Shown here: in pieces, positions 1 to 10,000 of the stretch
How the letters are laid out: each line of letters starts with the position of its first letter
Position numbering within the stretch: position 1 is the first letter of the stretch
Assembly (NCBI GenBank): GCA_027596945.1
Contig: JADGJH010000655.1
Span: forward strand, 1 to 15,645
DNA length: 15,645 nt
Direction: 5' to 3'
From: Physocladia obscura
Taxonomy: Eukaryota; Chytridiomycota; Chytridiomycetes; Chytridiales; Chytriomycetaceae
Notes under the pieces: model-generated
The model's database searches: none
Told to the model about the DNA's origin: nothing
The model's input: the letters and a program-made list of their open reading frames with translations, nothing else
Position numbers and translations under genes: made by a program

Positions 1-147
1 AATGGTTTAAAAGGGCTTTGTTTTTCTTTTCTGTGAAAATATAATCTTACAATAAAACACAAATTCTAACTTTACAATCTGATCTACTATCAAACTTTTA
101 AAGCTCCCCCTCCATATGAAAAACCGACAAAACTCAGTACCAGTTGA

Positions 148-615
148 TATATAGATCAAATTGCGCAATTCAAGATTAAATGCAAAAATTTCCATATTTG
201 TCTTTTGTGCCATGTTACTGGCAGCTGTACTTGTTCTGTGGACAGTGAGGTCAATGCTGCCACTTCAGCTAAGGTTGTAATTCAAACTTCACAAATTGCA
301 GCCTTTATTGGACAAAGCAATGGGTATTACTTTATTCAGGAGGCGGTCAAATATGTTAGATTGTGCAAATTGGAACTGTTCTATTGCCACAAAAGTTTTG
401 AAAATTGGAAGGCTGGAAGCAAAGGACGTGTGGCATTTAAAGGGCACTTGCCACTGTCACAAGCTTTTGAAATTACAGAAGCTGGGGGAAATATCAGCAA
501 AGATGAAGATGATAATAATGACAGCATAGCAGAGGCTGAAAAGCCCAAGAAACCCTTATCATCAAAATTGTCAACCCTCACACAAAAACCAAAAAACAAG
601 AGAACAATTGCTTAA
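148..615 (+). pseudogene. Reading frame without an ATG; hypothetical protein fragment or 3' exon
   Basis: The frame is open for about 155 codons, from just after a TGA at 145-147 to a TAA at 613-615. It has no in-frame ATG, so as it stands it can only be a 3' exon, a 5'-truncated gene or a relic. The peptide looks protein-like rather than random: a Cys-containing start, a middle part with the motif LFYCHKSFENW, then an acidic and Pro/Lys-rich tail of low complexity. An AATAAA lies downstream at 856-861. I do not recognise the family. The stretch has only a few CpGs and sits at the edge of the CpG-free block, which fits a decaying sequence. No splice acceptor upstream is convincing. Chance openness in A+T-rich DNA remains possible. 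Confidence 0.3.
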
Positions 616-1208
616 GTCAATGAGAGTGACAAAGAAAATGGTATTTGATCGCTGTAATATTTCAGCTGTTATTTTATTTATGTAATACTTCATTCCTTCA
701 GAGTCCAGTATCAAAGTGTCTTTGTTATTATTTTCTGCAAGCTGATAGTGCATTTGAAGGCTAAAAATAGCCGTCTTTGTTGAATTTCTGTTGTTAGAGG
801 GTTTAGTTTAATACTTCCAAATTTATTCTTTAAAGCTTATTTACAAAGAAAAAGAAATAAAAACTATTTAAACATTTTCCTGCTCAGTTTTGTATTTAAA
901 ATTCCAACATATCAGTTTTCTTTCAGTTTCCATTATTTTCCAAAATAAGAAAATTTTATTCAAGGAAAAGGAAAACCATCTTCTGGTAGGTTGTAGAAGA
1001 GTAGTAGAAGCATTGCTGGGAGTTGTATCAGTTTGAGTAAACTAATTCAATACTTTATTTATCTCAGAACTAAATGATAAGAGTTTGAGATTGAAGTATG
1101 AGTTATTGTTGGAATTAAAAGTTAAACACTTAATAAAGAATTGGTTTTATTTAATAAGACCAATAATAAAGTGAAGAAAAGAGTTGGGTTTAAATAGTTT
1201 TTGAAATA

Positions 1209-1298
1209 GAAAGAAAAAGAAAGAAAAAGAATAAAAGATACCTCAAAAGAAAAATGGTTTGAAAGTGGTTTGAAAGTGGTTGGAAAGAGGTTGGAAAT
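1209..1298. repeat. Two adjoining short tandem repeats
   Basis: Two perfect copies of the 10-mer GAAAGAAAAA lie at 1209-1228. They are followed by four copies of an 11-mer at 1255-1298: TGGTTTGAAAG twice, then TGGTTGGAAAG and AGGTTGGAAAT. The purine-rich strand is the plus strand. This looks like a small minisatellite inside the CpG-free block. Confidence 0.75.
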
Positions 1299-1330
1299 CA
1301 CTTGAATTTTTTTTGAGTTCTTGAAAGTAG

Positions 1331-1447
1331 AAAATTAGATTGGCAATTTAATTTACATCAGTCTTTGAATACTTGAAAATAAAGAAGGTTTGAGATAATT
1401 CTAAAAAATTGTTGAAGAAAATTAGACTGAAAATCTAGTTTACATCA
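1331..1447. repeat. Imperfect 30-bp direct repeat, 87 bp apart
   Basis: The 30-base units at 1331-1360 and 1418-1447 match at 25 of 30 positions. Both begin AAAATTAGA and end TTTACATCA. Three of the five differences are C/T or G/A transitions. They directly follow the 11-mer minisatellite and may be part of the same degenerate array. Confidence 0.6.
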
Positions 1448-1725
1448 TTTTCAGCCTGTTGATGGCCATCTTTAGTTGTTGACTATGTGAGTTAATAAAG
1501 AATGTTTTCATTGTTTATTAGAGCTTGAGAAACAGGGTACAACTATTTCCCATTGGGCATCTGCTCTACCATTCCAACTCTCTTCAAAGTATGATTTAGA
1601 AGCATTAGATCTGTGACAATGCTACCTCTGTCAACTACACAAGCTGTGTTCTTATGTATGGCTGACAAATGATTTAGACCAAAATTGAATCTTGGCTCTA
1701 GAAATTTAGCTGGTGAATTGAACAA
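1441..1725 (-). mobile_element. Possible Ty1/copia-type retroelement scrap (protease region)
   Basis: On the minus strand, 1725 down to 1543 reads as a peptide with VVDRGSIVTD followed about 20 residues later by MPNGK. This resembles the copia aspartic protease region, where a DSG-type active site is followed by a short loop and a Gly-rich strand. Beyond a stop, other frames continue with TLFLKL, then NNENILY, then LTHIVNN. Their order matches the family's Leu-rich strand and its NVLYVP-type motif before the pre-integrase region. The middle residue of the D-S/T-G motif is Arg here, and frames are broken by stops and shifts, so nothing functional remains. The match is by eye, and short A+T-rich peptides can mislead. 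No LTR was found. Confidence 0.25.
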
Positions 1726-4700
1726 GTTTAAACTGATGTTTGATCAAATGGAAATTTGAAAAATTCAATTTTTTCAGAAATCTGGAATCAGCACTGAAAT
1801 AATTGATGCCATGCAAGAGGCAATGTATTCAGGTATCTTCATGGCCAAAAAATTTCAGAATACAAATTAGTAGTGGAGAAGAATACAAAAACTCACAGAA
1901 AAATGTGATGACTCTGAGGAATCCAATCTGATGCATTTTAGTATGCTGACTTTACAGTGTTAAAATTACTTGATTCAAAATTGCTGAAAGTTTATTGAGG
2001 TTAGGGGTCTTTGCCATTGAAAACAAATTAGTGAAAATAATGGACAAACTTTTGGCCAGAAAATGTCTCAGTTACTCACCAAATATGTTAAAGCATGCAT
2101 TACTCTGTGGTTATAGTACATCAATCAAAGCCCAAATGAGCCCTAATATCATTTTTATTCCTATATGCATAAAAAAAAGATTAATTTATTCTCCTGCCAT
2201 AATTTGATAACTTCAAATTTTTAGTTTATTAAACAAAAATTAATAATTAAGTTATAAAGTCATTATTCATATTACTTCATCTACTTTCAGAGAATGAAGA
2301 AATGACAACTGTGATTTGTCTATTGCATGGCTTAAAAGATGAAATAACTACAAACACATTAACAGAATTGCTTGAACCATAATTCCATCTACCAAGTATA
2401 AAAACACAGCAGTACAGCAAAATTTTTTAATACATTATTAACAGCTGTAAAATGATATTGCAATTATATCTGTTATTTCATGTCTGTGTTTGTAATCAAT
2501 AAAAAGAAAAAATAATTCTTTATTTCTACACAAAACAATGTTTGATTGTTTTGTCAAACAGCACAAGTTGGAAAATAAACATAAATTTTAGTATATTACA
2601 ACAAACACTTGCATATTACAACCAGTTAACAGTAAGAGTAATCACTACATGTATTGAAAGCTTCTGTTTAAAACAATATTTAAGGTCACTTGCTTGATAC
2701 ATTCTATACAATAGCATAGCTTATGTAGCAGATCCAAGACTTATGACAACACCTTAGCATGCCATCAAGTCAGATGGAGGGTAGACCTGAAATGTTTAAG
2801 AAATTAGAAGATATTTACTTTGAAATTGTGGTTAGTCATCAAAAAAAATGTCAAAAAAGTCAAATAGAAGACTGTGAGATTCTTACAGGATGGTTGAGTT
2901 TGTTCAAAATACTTTGAGTGTTACTTGAATTTATTTCATAATTATCTTGGTAAATATTATTTATTATTGATTGCTTGTTTTTGTTCTCTTTGATCATTCA
3001 TGTCTTTGTTTTTATTATTAATTTGTTTTGCTTCTCTTTGGGTTTTTGTTGAACTCAACTGGTGTCTCTGCATCACTGCTGGCCTTCCACCACAAGAGTG
3101 GCACTTAGGGCTGCTGTTGTTAAAATTCCATTGCAAGTGGCAACAGTCTGGAATAATTCACTGCAAAATTTATTTCTTTGCATCCTATAAATAAGAATTA
3201 AAATACAAAGCTTTCTTTAAAGACTTGGAATTCAAATTTTAATCAGCACTGAGAGGCCCTAACAACAAAAATAGGCTATCTACAGTGATCACTACACTGA
3301 AATAACAGGTAAAGATAATAAAGCACACAAGAAGCATCCATCATAAACAATATTTCTGTGTGTTTTTTGGCTGCCTTATTAAACAGCTGTTCTTTATCAT
3401 TAAGTAATGTAACATAAACATATACTGACCCTTTCAGGACTTGTTATCCATACATGTGACCTCAGCTTGTGTAAATAATAAAAGGTAACATTGTAATGAT
3501 AAAAGCAATGAATAAAGCTGTACTTTTGGCCAAAAGCACTATTGGTATGGTACTCAGCACAATGTGCCACAATGGGCTGTAAAAAATAAATAGTTTTATT
3601 CTCATTCACAATTGATGCTAGGAAACACTAGAAGCCTAGAAATAGCTCTGTATTAATTGTATGCACTTGCAACAACAACCTGTATGCCCCACAAGTGATG
3701 GATTGATAGGCAAATTTTTCTCAGTGCTATAACTTTAAAAAAATTTGCATGGAAAAAATGAAAAAATTGGGCCATTTATTTGTCCCTTACTTAATCTTGA
3801 TTAGAAACACAACTGGTATCACTATGAATGATAAATAGAGCATTTGCCTCTTAGCTAAGATACCAGGTCACTAATCAAGCCAAAGTGTCACCAAGACACT
3901 AGAAAATGTATAAAAACAATTGGTTTTTTTTCTAAAATAGTCACAGCAAAACAATACAATTATATCATCCCTAAAACTCCTTGTTACACACAGCAAATCA
4001 ACAGCTGTACTAGACTCACAGCAACCCCAGGGATAAGTGCCAACCCTGCCTTCCATGACACTTGGGATAGAGGGCAAAGAGAATGGTTCTTGTTGCTGGT
4101 GGTGCCAGGACAATGACTCAGTATCTTAAATGAAAAAGGAGAAAATATTGTGTTTGTATTTGTTTGTGATTGTGTTTATTAACCATAACTACCTGTTTTT
4201 ATTTATTCTATTTATATCCAGACTGTGAAAGACACTACCTGGCTACTCTTGGGCTCAAATATTGACTCATTTCATTCTGGACCCATTTTTCATAGACTTA
4301 CTGAGGTAAATCTCAATTATCTGATGCATGTGTTGTAAGGTCAGCTTACTGACTCTCCACTGTTTTACTGGCTTTGACTGATGATCAGCTTCAAGCTGAT
4401 GAACCAGTTTTAGGCTGATGACTAAGCTTGCTTCATGATCTTGCAGCTGCAATGAGAAGACAGGTAACAGAAGCTGTACACTCACTTGACATTTGCATGC
4501 TTGATGTTAAAAATCAGCAAAGTGAGTTCAAAATCTCATGGTTGTTAATGAGACTATTGCTCAATTTAATAGTCTGCCAAATTGAGAATCTGATTCAAAC
4601 CAAGTCAGAATATAATATTTGCTTAACTTTAATGAGCTTACAATTTTAAGTCTGTTGAGTTGCAGTTAGTTACACAAACAATTGCAGGTATATATGTTTT

Positions 4701-5486
4701 GTTCTAATTTTTGGATTATAACTTATCTCAATTAGAGGAAGCAAAAATACCTTTGCAGAAAAAATTGGTATTTAATAGAAGATATTTATTATTATTTCAC
4801 AGATATAGAGCTTGTGCAGGCTTTTTTATGTTTATCTTTGTGATAACTGGCTTGATTTGAAGGAGCTCCTGACCTCAACTTCAATATGAGCAGCTTGCCA
4901 TTTGTGCAAAAAAATATCATACAAATAGAGCTCTGGAAATTTGCCAAAAAAAAATGCAGATGTGTGATGATTCAGTTGAATTGTGGAGTAAGAGAATTGA
5001 TGACTCAGACTTGTGAAATTACTTCAATCAAGTTATTAACAATTTCAAAAATAGAATATATAAGCTTATATGAGTTTTATAATAAAATCCTTAATTTTGA
5101 GATTTTTTTTGTTTCGATATGTTGATTTTGAACATAACAAAGAAAATGAGAATCAATGAATCCATCTTGGTACATTGATAGTGTAGATTGCTAGGTTTCA
5201 GAACAATATCCAAATAAATGAGAAACTTTTTGGAGTTGTAGAAATTAAAGATAGGGGAAAGAAAAATTCAATTAATTTAAATAATAGTGGAAATATTCTT
5301 ACTGAGAGTTAAGCAAATCAATGAAAAATAAATAACAGTATAGTCTGGGTATTTACTGGTTTCTCACTTATATTGAGCGACTTAACTTTGTTTGAGCTGT
5401 GAATTTCAAAGATCTTTGACGTGGCACAACATGAACTTTCTCTGTTGGCAGTCCATGCTTTTCTTTTTTTTTGAGTTGGAGATTTG

Positions 5487-7013
5487 ATGGACTCAATTTG
5501 TGATTGGTTTGCTGCTGACAGTGCGCGACAATATTTAGCAGAAGACAAGTTAATCGAAAACTACTATTCGAATGAAGTTGCAGAATTAGGTGTAGTGCCA
5601 ATTGTAGTATCATACGTGGGTAATGGCAAAGGAAAAGGACTTGTCGCTACACAAGATATCGCTGCTGGTGGGCGTATCTTCAATGAACGGGCAGCTTTTG
5701 CGATGCAAAACATGGATAATCATCCGCTCGCGCGAGTTTGCGGTGTGTGCTTGGCTTTTCTGGGCAACAAAAACAACACTATGGGTAACAAGGACAACAA
5801 TTCCTCTGTCGAAATCGCAGCAGTTGCGCATCTTCTGCGCCGATCTTTAACGCCGCGTGAAATAGCTGCTGTAAATGATGCTTTTGCTGCCGCGGGACTT
5901 GCAAAACATGAGGCTCTCGATCTTTCTTGCTTTGTTGAAGGTAATGACACCGAAATGACAAAAACTTGCTCCACGCGTTACTGCTCAATTGAATGCCGCA
6001 ATTATGACTTGCGTAATGGCCACGCCCGTATTTGTCCGGCACGCGTGGAGCATGTGGATACGTTCATCGAACACGCAACATCAACGAATGAATCCTTCCT
6101 TCTTGCACTTAAAGTATACGCTGCTGTTGCTGAGCGTGTTGCTTCCCTTGGTTTATCGTCTCCTGATTTATCTGCGCAAGAGCAACTGAAACGCGCTCTT
6201 TGGCCTTTTAGACTGTTTGCCAAAGATTACTGGTGGAACATATGCCAGCCAGACCTGGATTCTTCCGCCGAAGAGCTGACTTTGGCGCTCAAATCAATCC
6301 TCAAAGAATCCTCTCAATATCTTAAATATATTTTTGCAAACGTGCCACAATTGACTCCTATTCTAACCGTCGAATTCTATTCTCTTATAATGGGCATTTT
6401 TGAACAAAACAACGTTTCTCTTGTAAACCCATCTCCCGTGCTCTCTATCATTGAAAATCTGTCTTTAACAGATAAAATTCTTCAGAGTAAAATCCTCGAA
6501 AGTGTTTCTCAGTTGATGCCTGAGAATGATTGTTATAGTGAACATCATCACGATCACGGTAGCCATAATGGGGGCCATAGTCACAGTCATAGTCATGGCC
6601 ATGACTATGAAGATGATGATGACAGATCCGAGGATCCGTTTGAAGTTTTGGATGCATTGGTTGCAGAAGGAAATGGACTGCACACAATTCACGCAACGAT
6701 TAATCACTCATGCACACCAAATGCTATGGTTTTCAAAGACGCTTCCACCCTTGTTCCTAATAATGTATCCAAATCCGAGACTAAAATTCGAAATGGAAGC
6801 ACTATTGTGATCGCAATCAAAGACATCAAAGCTGGTGAAGAAATCACTGTTTCGTACTTGGATGAAGGGGCAGTTAATGAATATGATGAGGACGAAGATG
6901 TGGAAGAAGAAAAAGAAATTGATGAAGATCATATTGCATGGAGAGCAATGTCATTGAAGGAATATGGAATTCGTAAATGTGAATGTCCCAAATGTGCTCC
7001 ACCACAGGCTTGA
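5487..7013 (+). CDS. SET-MYND protein methyltransferase, Set5/SMYD5-like
   Basis: A 508-residue intact, intronless frame. The first ATG at 5487 is used; the codon before it is TTG. The N-terminal half of a split SET domain (GKGKGLVATQDIAAG, residues 48-62) is followed by a MYND-like zinc finger with C85, C88, C161, C166, C170, H179 and C183. The C-terminal SET half has the signature NHSCTPNA (406-413) and GEEITVSYLD (450-459). A post-SET cysteine cluster (C498, C500, C503) lies at the end. This order is that of SMYD/Set5 enzymes, which methylate lysines on histones (yeast Set5 on H4) or other proteins using SAM. The length is close to yeast Set5 and longer than human SMYD5. Residues 353-372 are a His/Gly/Ser run followed by five acidic residues, placed just before the C-terminal SET half. 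A second acidic stretch covers about 465-481. Its stop lies 42 bp from the stop of the convergent minus-strand gene. Confidence 0.9.
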   Translation: MDSICDWFAADSARQYLAEDKLIENYYSNEVAELGVVPIVVSYVGNGKGKGLVATQDIAAGGRIFNERAAFAMQNMDNHPLARVCGVCLAFLGNKNNTMGNKDNNSSVEIAAVAHLLRRSLTPREIAAVNDAFAAAGLAKHEALDLSCFVEGNDTEMTKTCSTRYCSIECRNYDLRNGHARICPARVEHVDTFIEHATSTNESFLLALKVYAAVAERVASLGLSSPDLSAQEQLKRALWPFRLFAKDYWWNICQPDLDSSAEELTLALKSILKESSQYLKYIFANVPQLTPILTVEFYSLIMGIFEQNNVSLVNPSPVLSIIENLSLTDKILQSKILESVSQLMPENDCYSEHHHDHGSHNGGHSHSHSHGHDYEDDDDRSEDPFEVLDALVAEGNGLHTIHATINHSCTPNAMVFKDASTLVPNNVSKSETKIRNGSTIVIAIKDIKAGEEITVSYLDEGAVNEYDEDEDVEEEKEIDEDHIAWRAMSLKEYGIRKCECPKCAPPQA

Positions 7014-7044
7014 AAAAAAAAAAGTAGTAAAATATATTTGCTAT

Positions 7045-7050
7045 TTTATT
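7045..7050 (-). terminator. Poly(A) signal AATAAA of the large minus-strand gene
   Basis: AATAAA on the minus strand begins 5 nt after the TAA stop of the large disordered-protein gene. It falls in the 42-bp gap between the two convergent genes, so the transcript must end inside the 3' part of the SET gene and their 3' ends overlap. Confidence 0.45.
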
Positions 7051-7055
7051 TATCA

Positions 7056-10000
7056 TTAATTTTTTATCTTATGCCGTCCGATAATTCCTTTTTGTATCAT
7101 TGCTCGTACACCCGTTTGTTTCTGTTTTTGAATTGGTTTCTTTGACTGTGGAAACTCTTCAGGGGGTTTTGATACAGAAAATTCAGGCTGCCAATTATGA
7201 TAAATTCCAGAATTACCAAAAAATTGGCTACTGATAAAAGCTGGATGTACTGAATAATCGGTTTCGTTTTTCGCTTCTCCAATATTTGCATAATGCTCGG
7301 CGATGCTACCAGGAGGGTCCCCTGTCGGTTCGATCACCATAGCTTGTCTCATAACTATTACAGGGACTTGTTGTACTTGAATACGTGCCGGCAATAGATT
7401 TGGAGGAACAATTGGCCTACTTTCGCCAAAAAATTGTTTTTTCTGGCTGTGAATTGCATCGTACTGTGGAAGAACAGTTTCTGAAATAACTGGCTCTACT
7501 GATCGTTTCTGAGGAATAGAATTTGAAGCTGCGCGCTTGGTTTGCGTTTTCATCTTTTCTGTTTTTAGTTTCTTTTGTTTCGTTGTTTTGCTTGGTGAGT
7601 CTGATTTCGATTGAAGGTCTGATTCCTTGTCATGATTCACTGGGTTCTGAGTTTGATGAGGCTGGATCTCACTGAAAGCCCAAGAATATTGTGGTTGCAT
7701 CAGTTGATTTTCATTAATTGTATTTATGGGATCACCTCCTGAAGGCGGGTAACTGAATAAAGAATACCATTGGTTTTGAAATTGCTGTTTAAGTACTGTA
7801 TTCGGAATATATGGTGAATCTTGAAGCTCTTCTTTGCTTTCAATTTTTCTAGGCAATTTTCCATTCGTTTTTGAAACATTCTTGGATTTTGTAATTCTCT
7901 TAATTTTCGAAAAACCTCTTTCGCTTTTTATGATTTTTCTCTTTGGATTTTGTCTTGTGTCGTGAGAAGATGATGAACGTGGAGCTGGAAATTCAAAAGG
8001 ACCATTAAACATGTGATCTTCTTTGCGGGATTTGCTACTTTTGTATGCTCTTCGCTCTAAGGACTTTTTTCGAGGTGTCGTTGTTGTTCGCGAAATGACA
8101 GAAATTAAATCATCAGTTCGTATTTGATCTGCAGGAGTATTTTCACGCCGCCGTGATTGAGCTCTCCCCCGTTTTGGAATACCGTCATATTCAAAAGGAA
8201 TTCCACGCTCCCACCCATTTCGTTTTGTTACAATATCAGAATACCTTTCCGAATTACAGTGGCTTTCAATCATGTTATTTCTTGAAGCATCTTCGGCTGT
8301 TATTGGTGCAAGTTTTTGCCCGAAATTTTTTTCCCTACCAATACTTTTATCTCTGGCAGCAGGTAATCGCTTTTCTCTCATTGGTGGCGGTGCTGGGCGT
8401 CTCGGAAAGCCATCCAATTGGCCCAAAGTCGACAAGCTTTGACCGCGTGCTAAAATAACAGGACCATTACCGCCCTTTTTTACTCGATCCATGTATTGTT
8501 GTAAATAACCGACTGGATTTTCTGATGTGTTTGCAAGTGGCTGTTGCGTTCTAGTATCGAATTGGAAATTTTGATAATGCTGGCTTTTTGCTTCTTGCGC
8601 TGAATAAAGCTTGCGCGGTGTTTCTTGCTTTAAATCTATATTGACGACAGTATCGGGGTTTGGCACTGTTGTTGGTCTTCGGACTTGATCTATCGGGTTT
8701 TCAGCATTTTACGTTATTTTGTTTATCTTACCGTTGAACATTGGTAAAAATCCGAAAGATTCAATCATTGCCTTTTCGTAGCCTTTAATTTGATTGTTAG
8801 CCACTAGTTTACCGTATATATCCTGTGTAGTCATTGATTAGTTCAATCGAGTTTTTCTGAAAACTAACAGTATTTCCTTGAATTGCTCGAATTTCGTCAT
8901 GATCTCCGTAATGACCGAACGGAAGTGGGTGAGACTGGCGATAAATATTATATGCCTTTGATGCGTCTTCAAGTGATTTCGACCTTCGAAATTTATACAC
9001 TGTCTTGGGGGCTTGAAACTCTGAATCAACTGTACTCATGGAAATTCCCGTTGCTGGATATCCGATGACTTTGATAACAGATCGCCTTGCTGAGGGATGG
9101 CGTTTTAGGGGCAATGAATTTGGAAAACTTGTTGTAGATTTTAATTCGAGTGATTCTGAAGGCTGTGCTGTTTCTTTTGGCAACAAAAAATCTGGTATTT
9201 CGTTTGCTGCTAAATCAGATTCTGAAGGTGCACAGAGGCCCATAGCAAAAACTCCATCGACTTCTAATTGCAGACGTGCTCGTAACTTTAAAGTTCGCTG
9301 CAATCTCGAATTCGGATCATTGGCAATTGAAAAATCTTTCGGTGGCGTCAATTTTTTTTCGGATGCAATAGTTGGTTTTGACTGAGATTTTGAATTTTCA
9401 GCGACTATTTTGCTGATATTTTCAAGTGGCGTTGCAGGGCCATCGAGTTCCAGTCGTTTCATTTTTTTTTTTAATGGTATTTTTGATTTATCTTGTTTTG
9501 TATTATCTGAAAAAAGTGCTAGTTCTGAAGTTTTCTGGCGTTTTGAATTTTTGACATGTGAAATCGGGTTTGCAACGCCTTCTGTTTCATTCAAAGAATT
9601 GTAAATTTTTGAATCGAAAAGTACTTCTTTAATTCCTTCGTTATTTGATTTCAGTTTTGGAGGCTCAGATATAGATTTTTTTCTTCTTTTGCTTGTTTCT
9701 GTCTCTGATGACGAAGCGTTTGAGATTTTTGATCTCTTTGTAGGACTTTCAATTTTTTCTGATTGCTTCGGTATAAGTTCTTTTTTATTTATCGGCGTTG
9801 GTGCGGGCATACTTTGTGATCGCTTTTTCAAGATATTCAATTTCGGTTCTTGACTGATTGCTGGTTTCATTAAGTCAATAGCATCGGATTGCTTTTTCAG
9901 AAATTTCGTTTCCTCAACATTTTGTGAAGTTTTAGATGCAAAAATATCTTCTGGTATTTTGCCGACAGATTTCGCTGAATCATTGATGTCAAATAATTTT

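Larger units (their letters stand above)
774..5114. other. CpG-free block, about 4.3 kb, without an intact gene
   Basis: Reading every line from the CpG at 772-773 to the next one at 5115-5116, I find no CG dinucleotide. Both C and G occur throughout, and TG and CA are very frequent. The remaining 370 bases up to the SET gene hold only CpGs at 5115, 5378 and 5420. Intergenic stretches elsewhere in the window, such as 11560-12060 and 13380-14700, contain many CpGs. Open frames inside the block are short, mostly lack an ATG context and are cut by TGA and TAA. The simplest reading is old repeat-derived DNA whose methylated CpGs have all turned into TpG/CpA. Nothing else in it can be called a gene with confidence. 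Confidence 0.85.

Noticed and set aside
3000..3194. Zinc-knuckle-like KCHSCGG on the minus strand
   Set aside because: The required His and last Cys are not in frame; only a frameshift would create them.
4384..4400. Short palindrome ATCAGCTT-C-AAGCTGAT
   Set aside because: It is perfect but only 8 bp per arm and has no loop; likely chance in A+T-rich DNA.
4428..4649. Plus-strand frame with AAAMRRQVTEAVHSL as a gag coiled coil
   Set aside because: The helical look is weak, the frame is short, and no neighbouring motif supports it.
6448..6707. Minus-strand open frames opposite the SET gene's His-rich part
   Set aside because: They mirror the simple-sequence CAT/CAC codons of the real gene.
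7056..8666. A separate 536-residue gene starting at 8666
   Set aside because: The start codon there is GTG, and the frame continues upstream to a clear splice acceptor at 8690.
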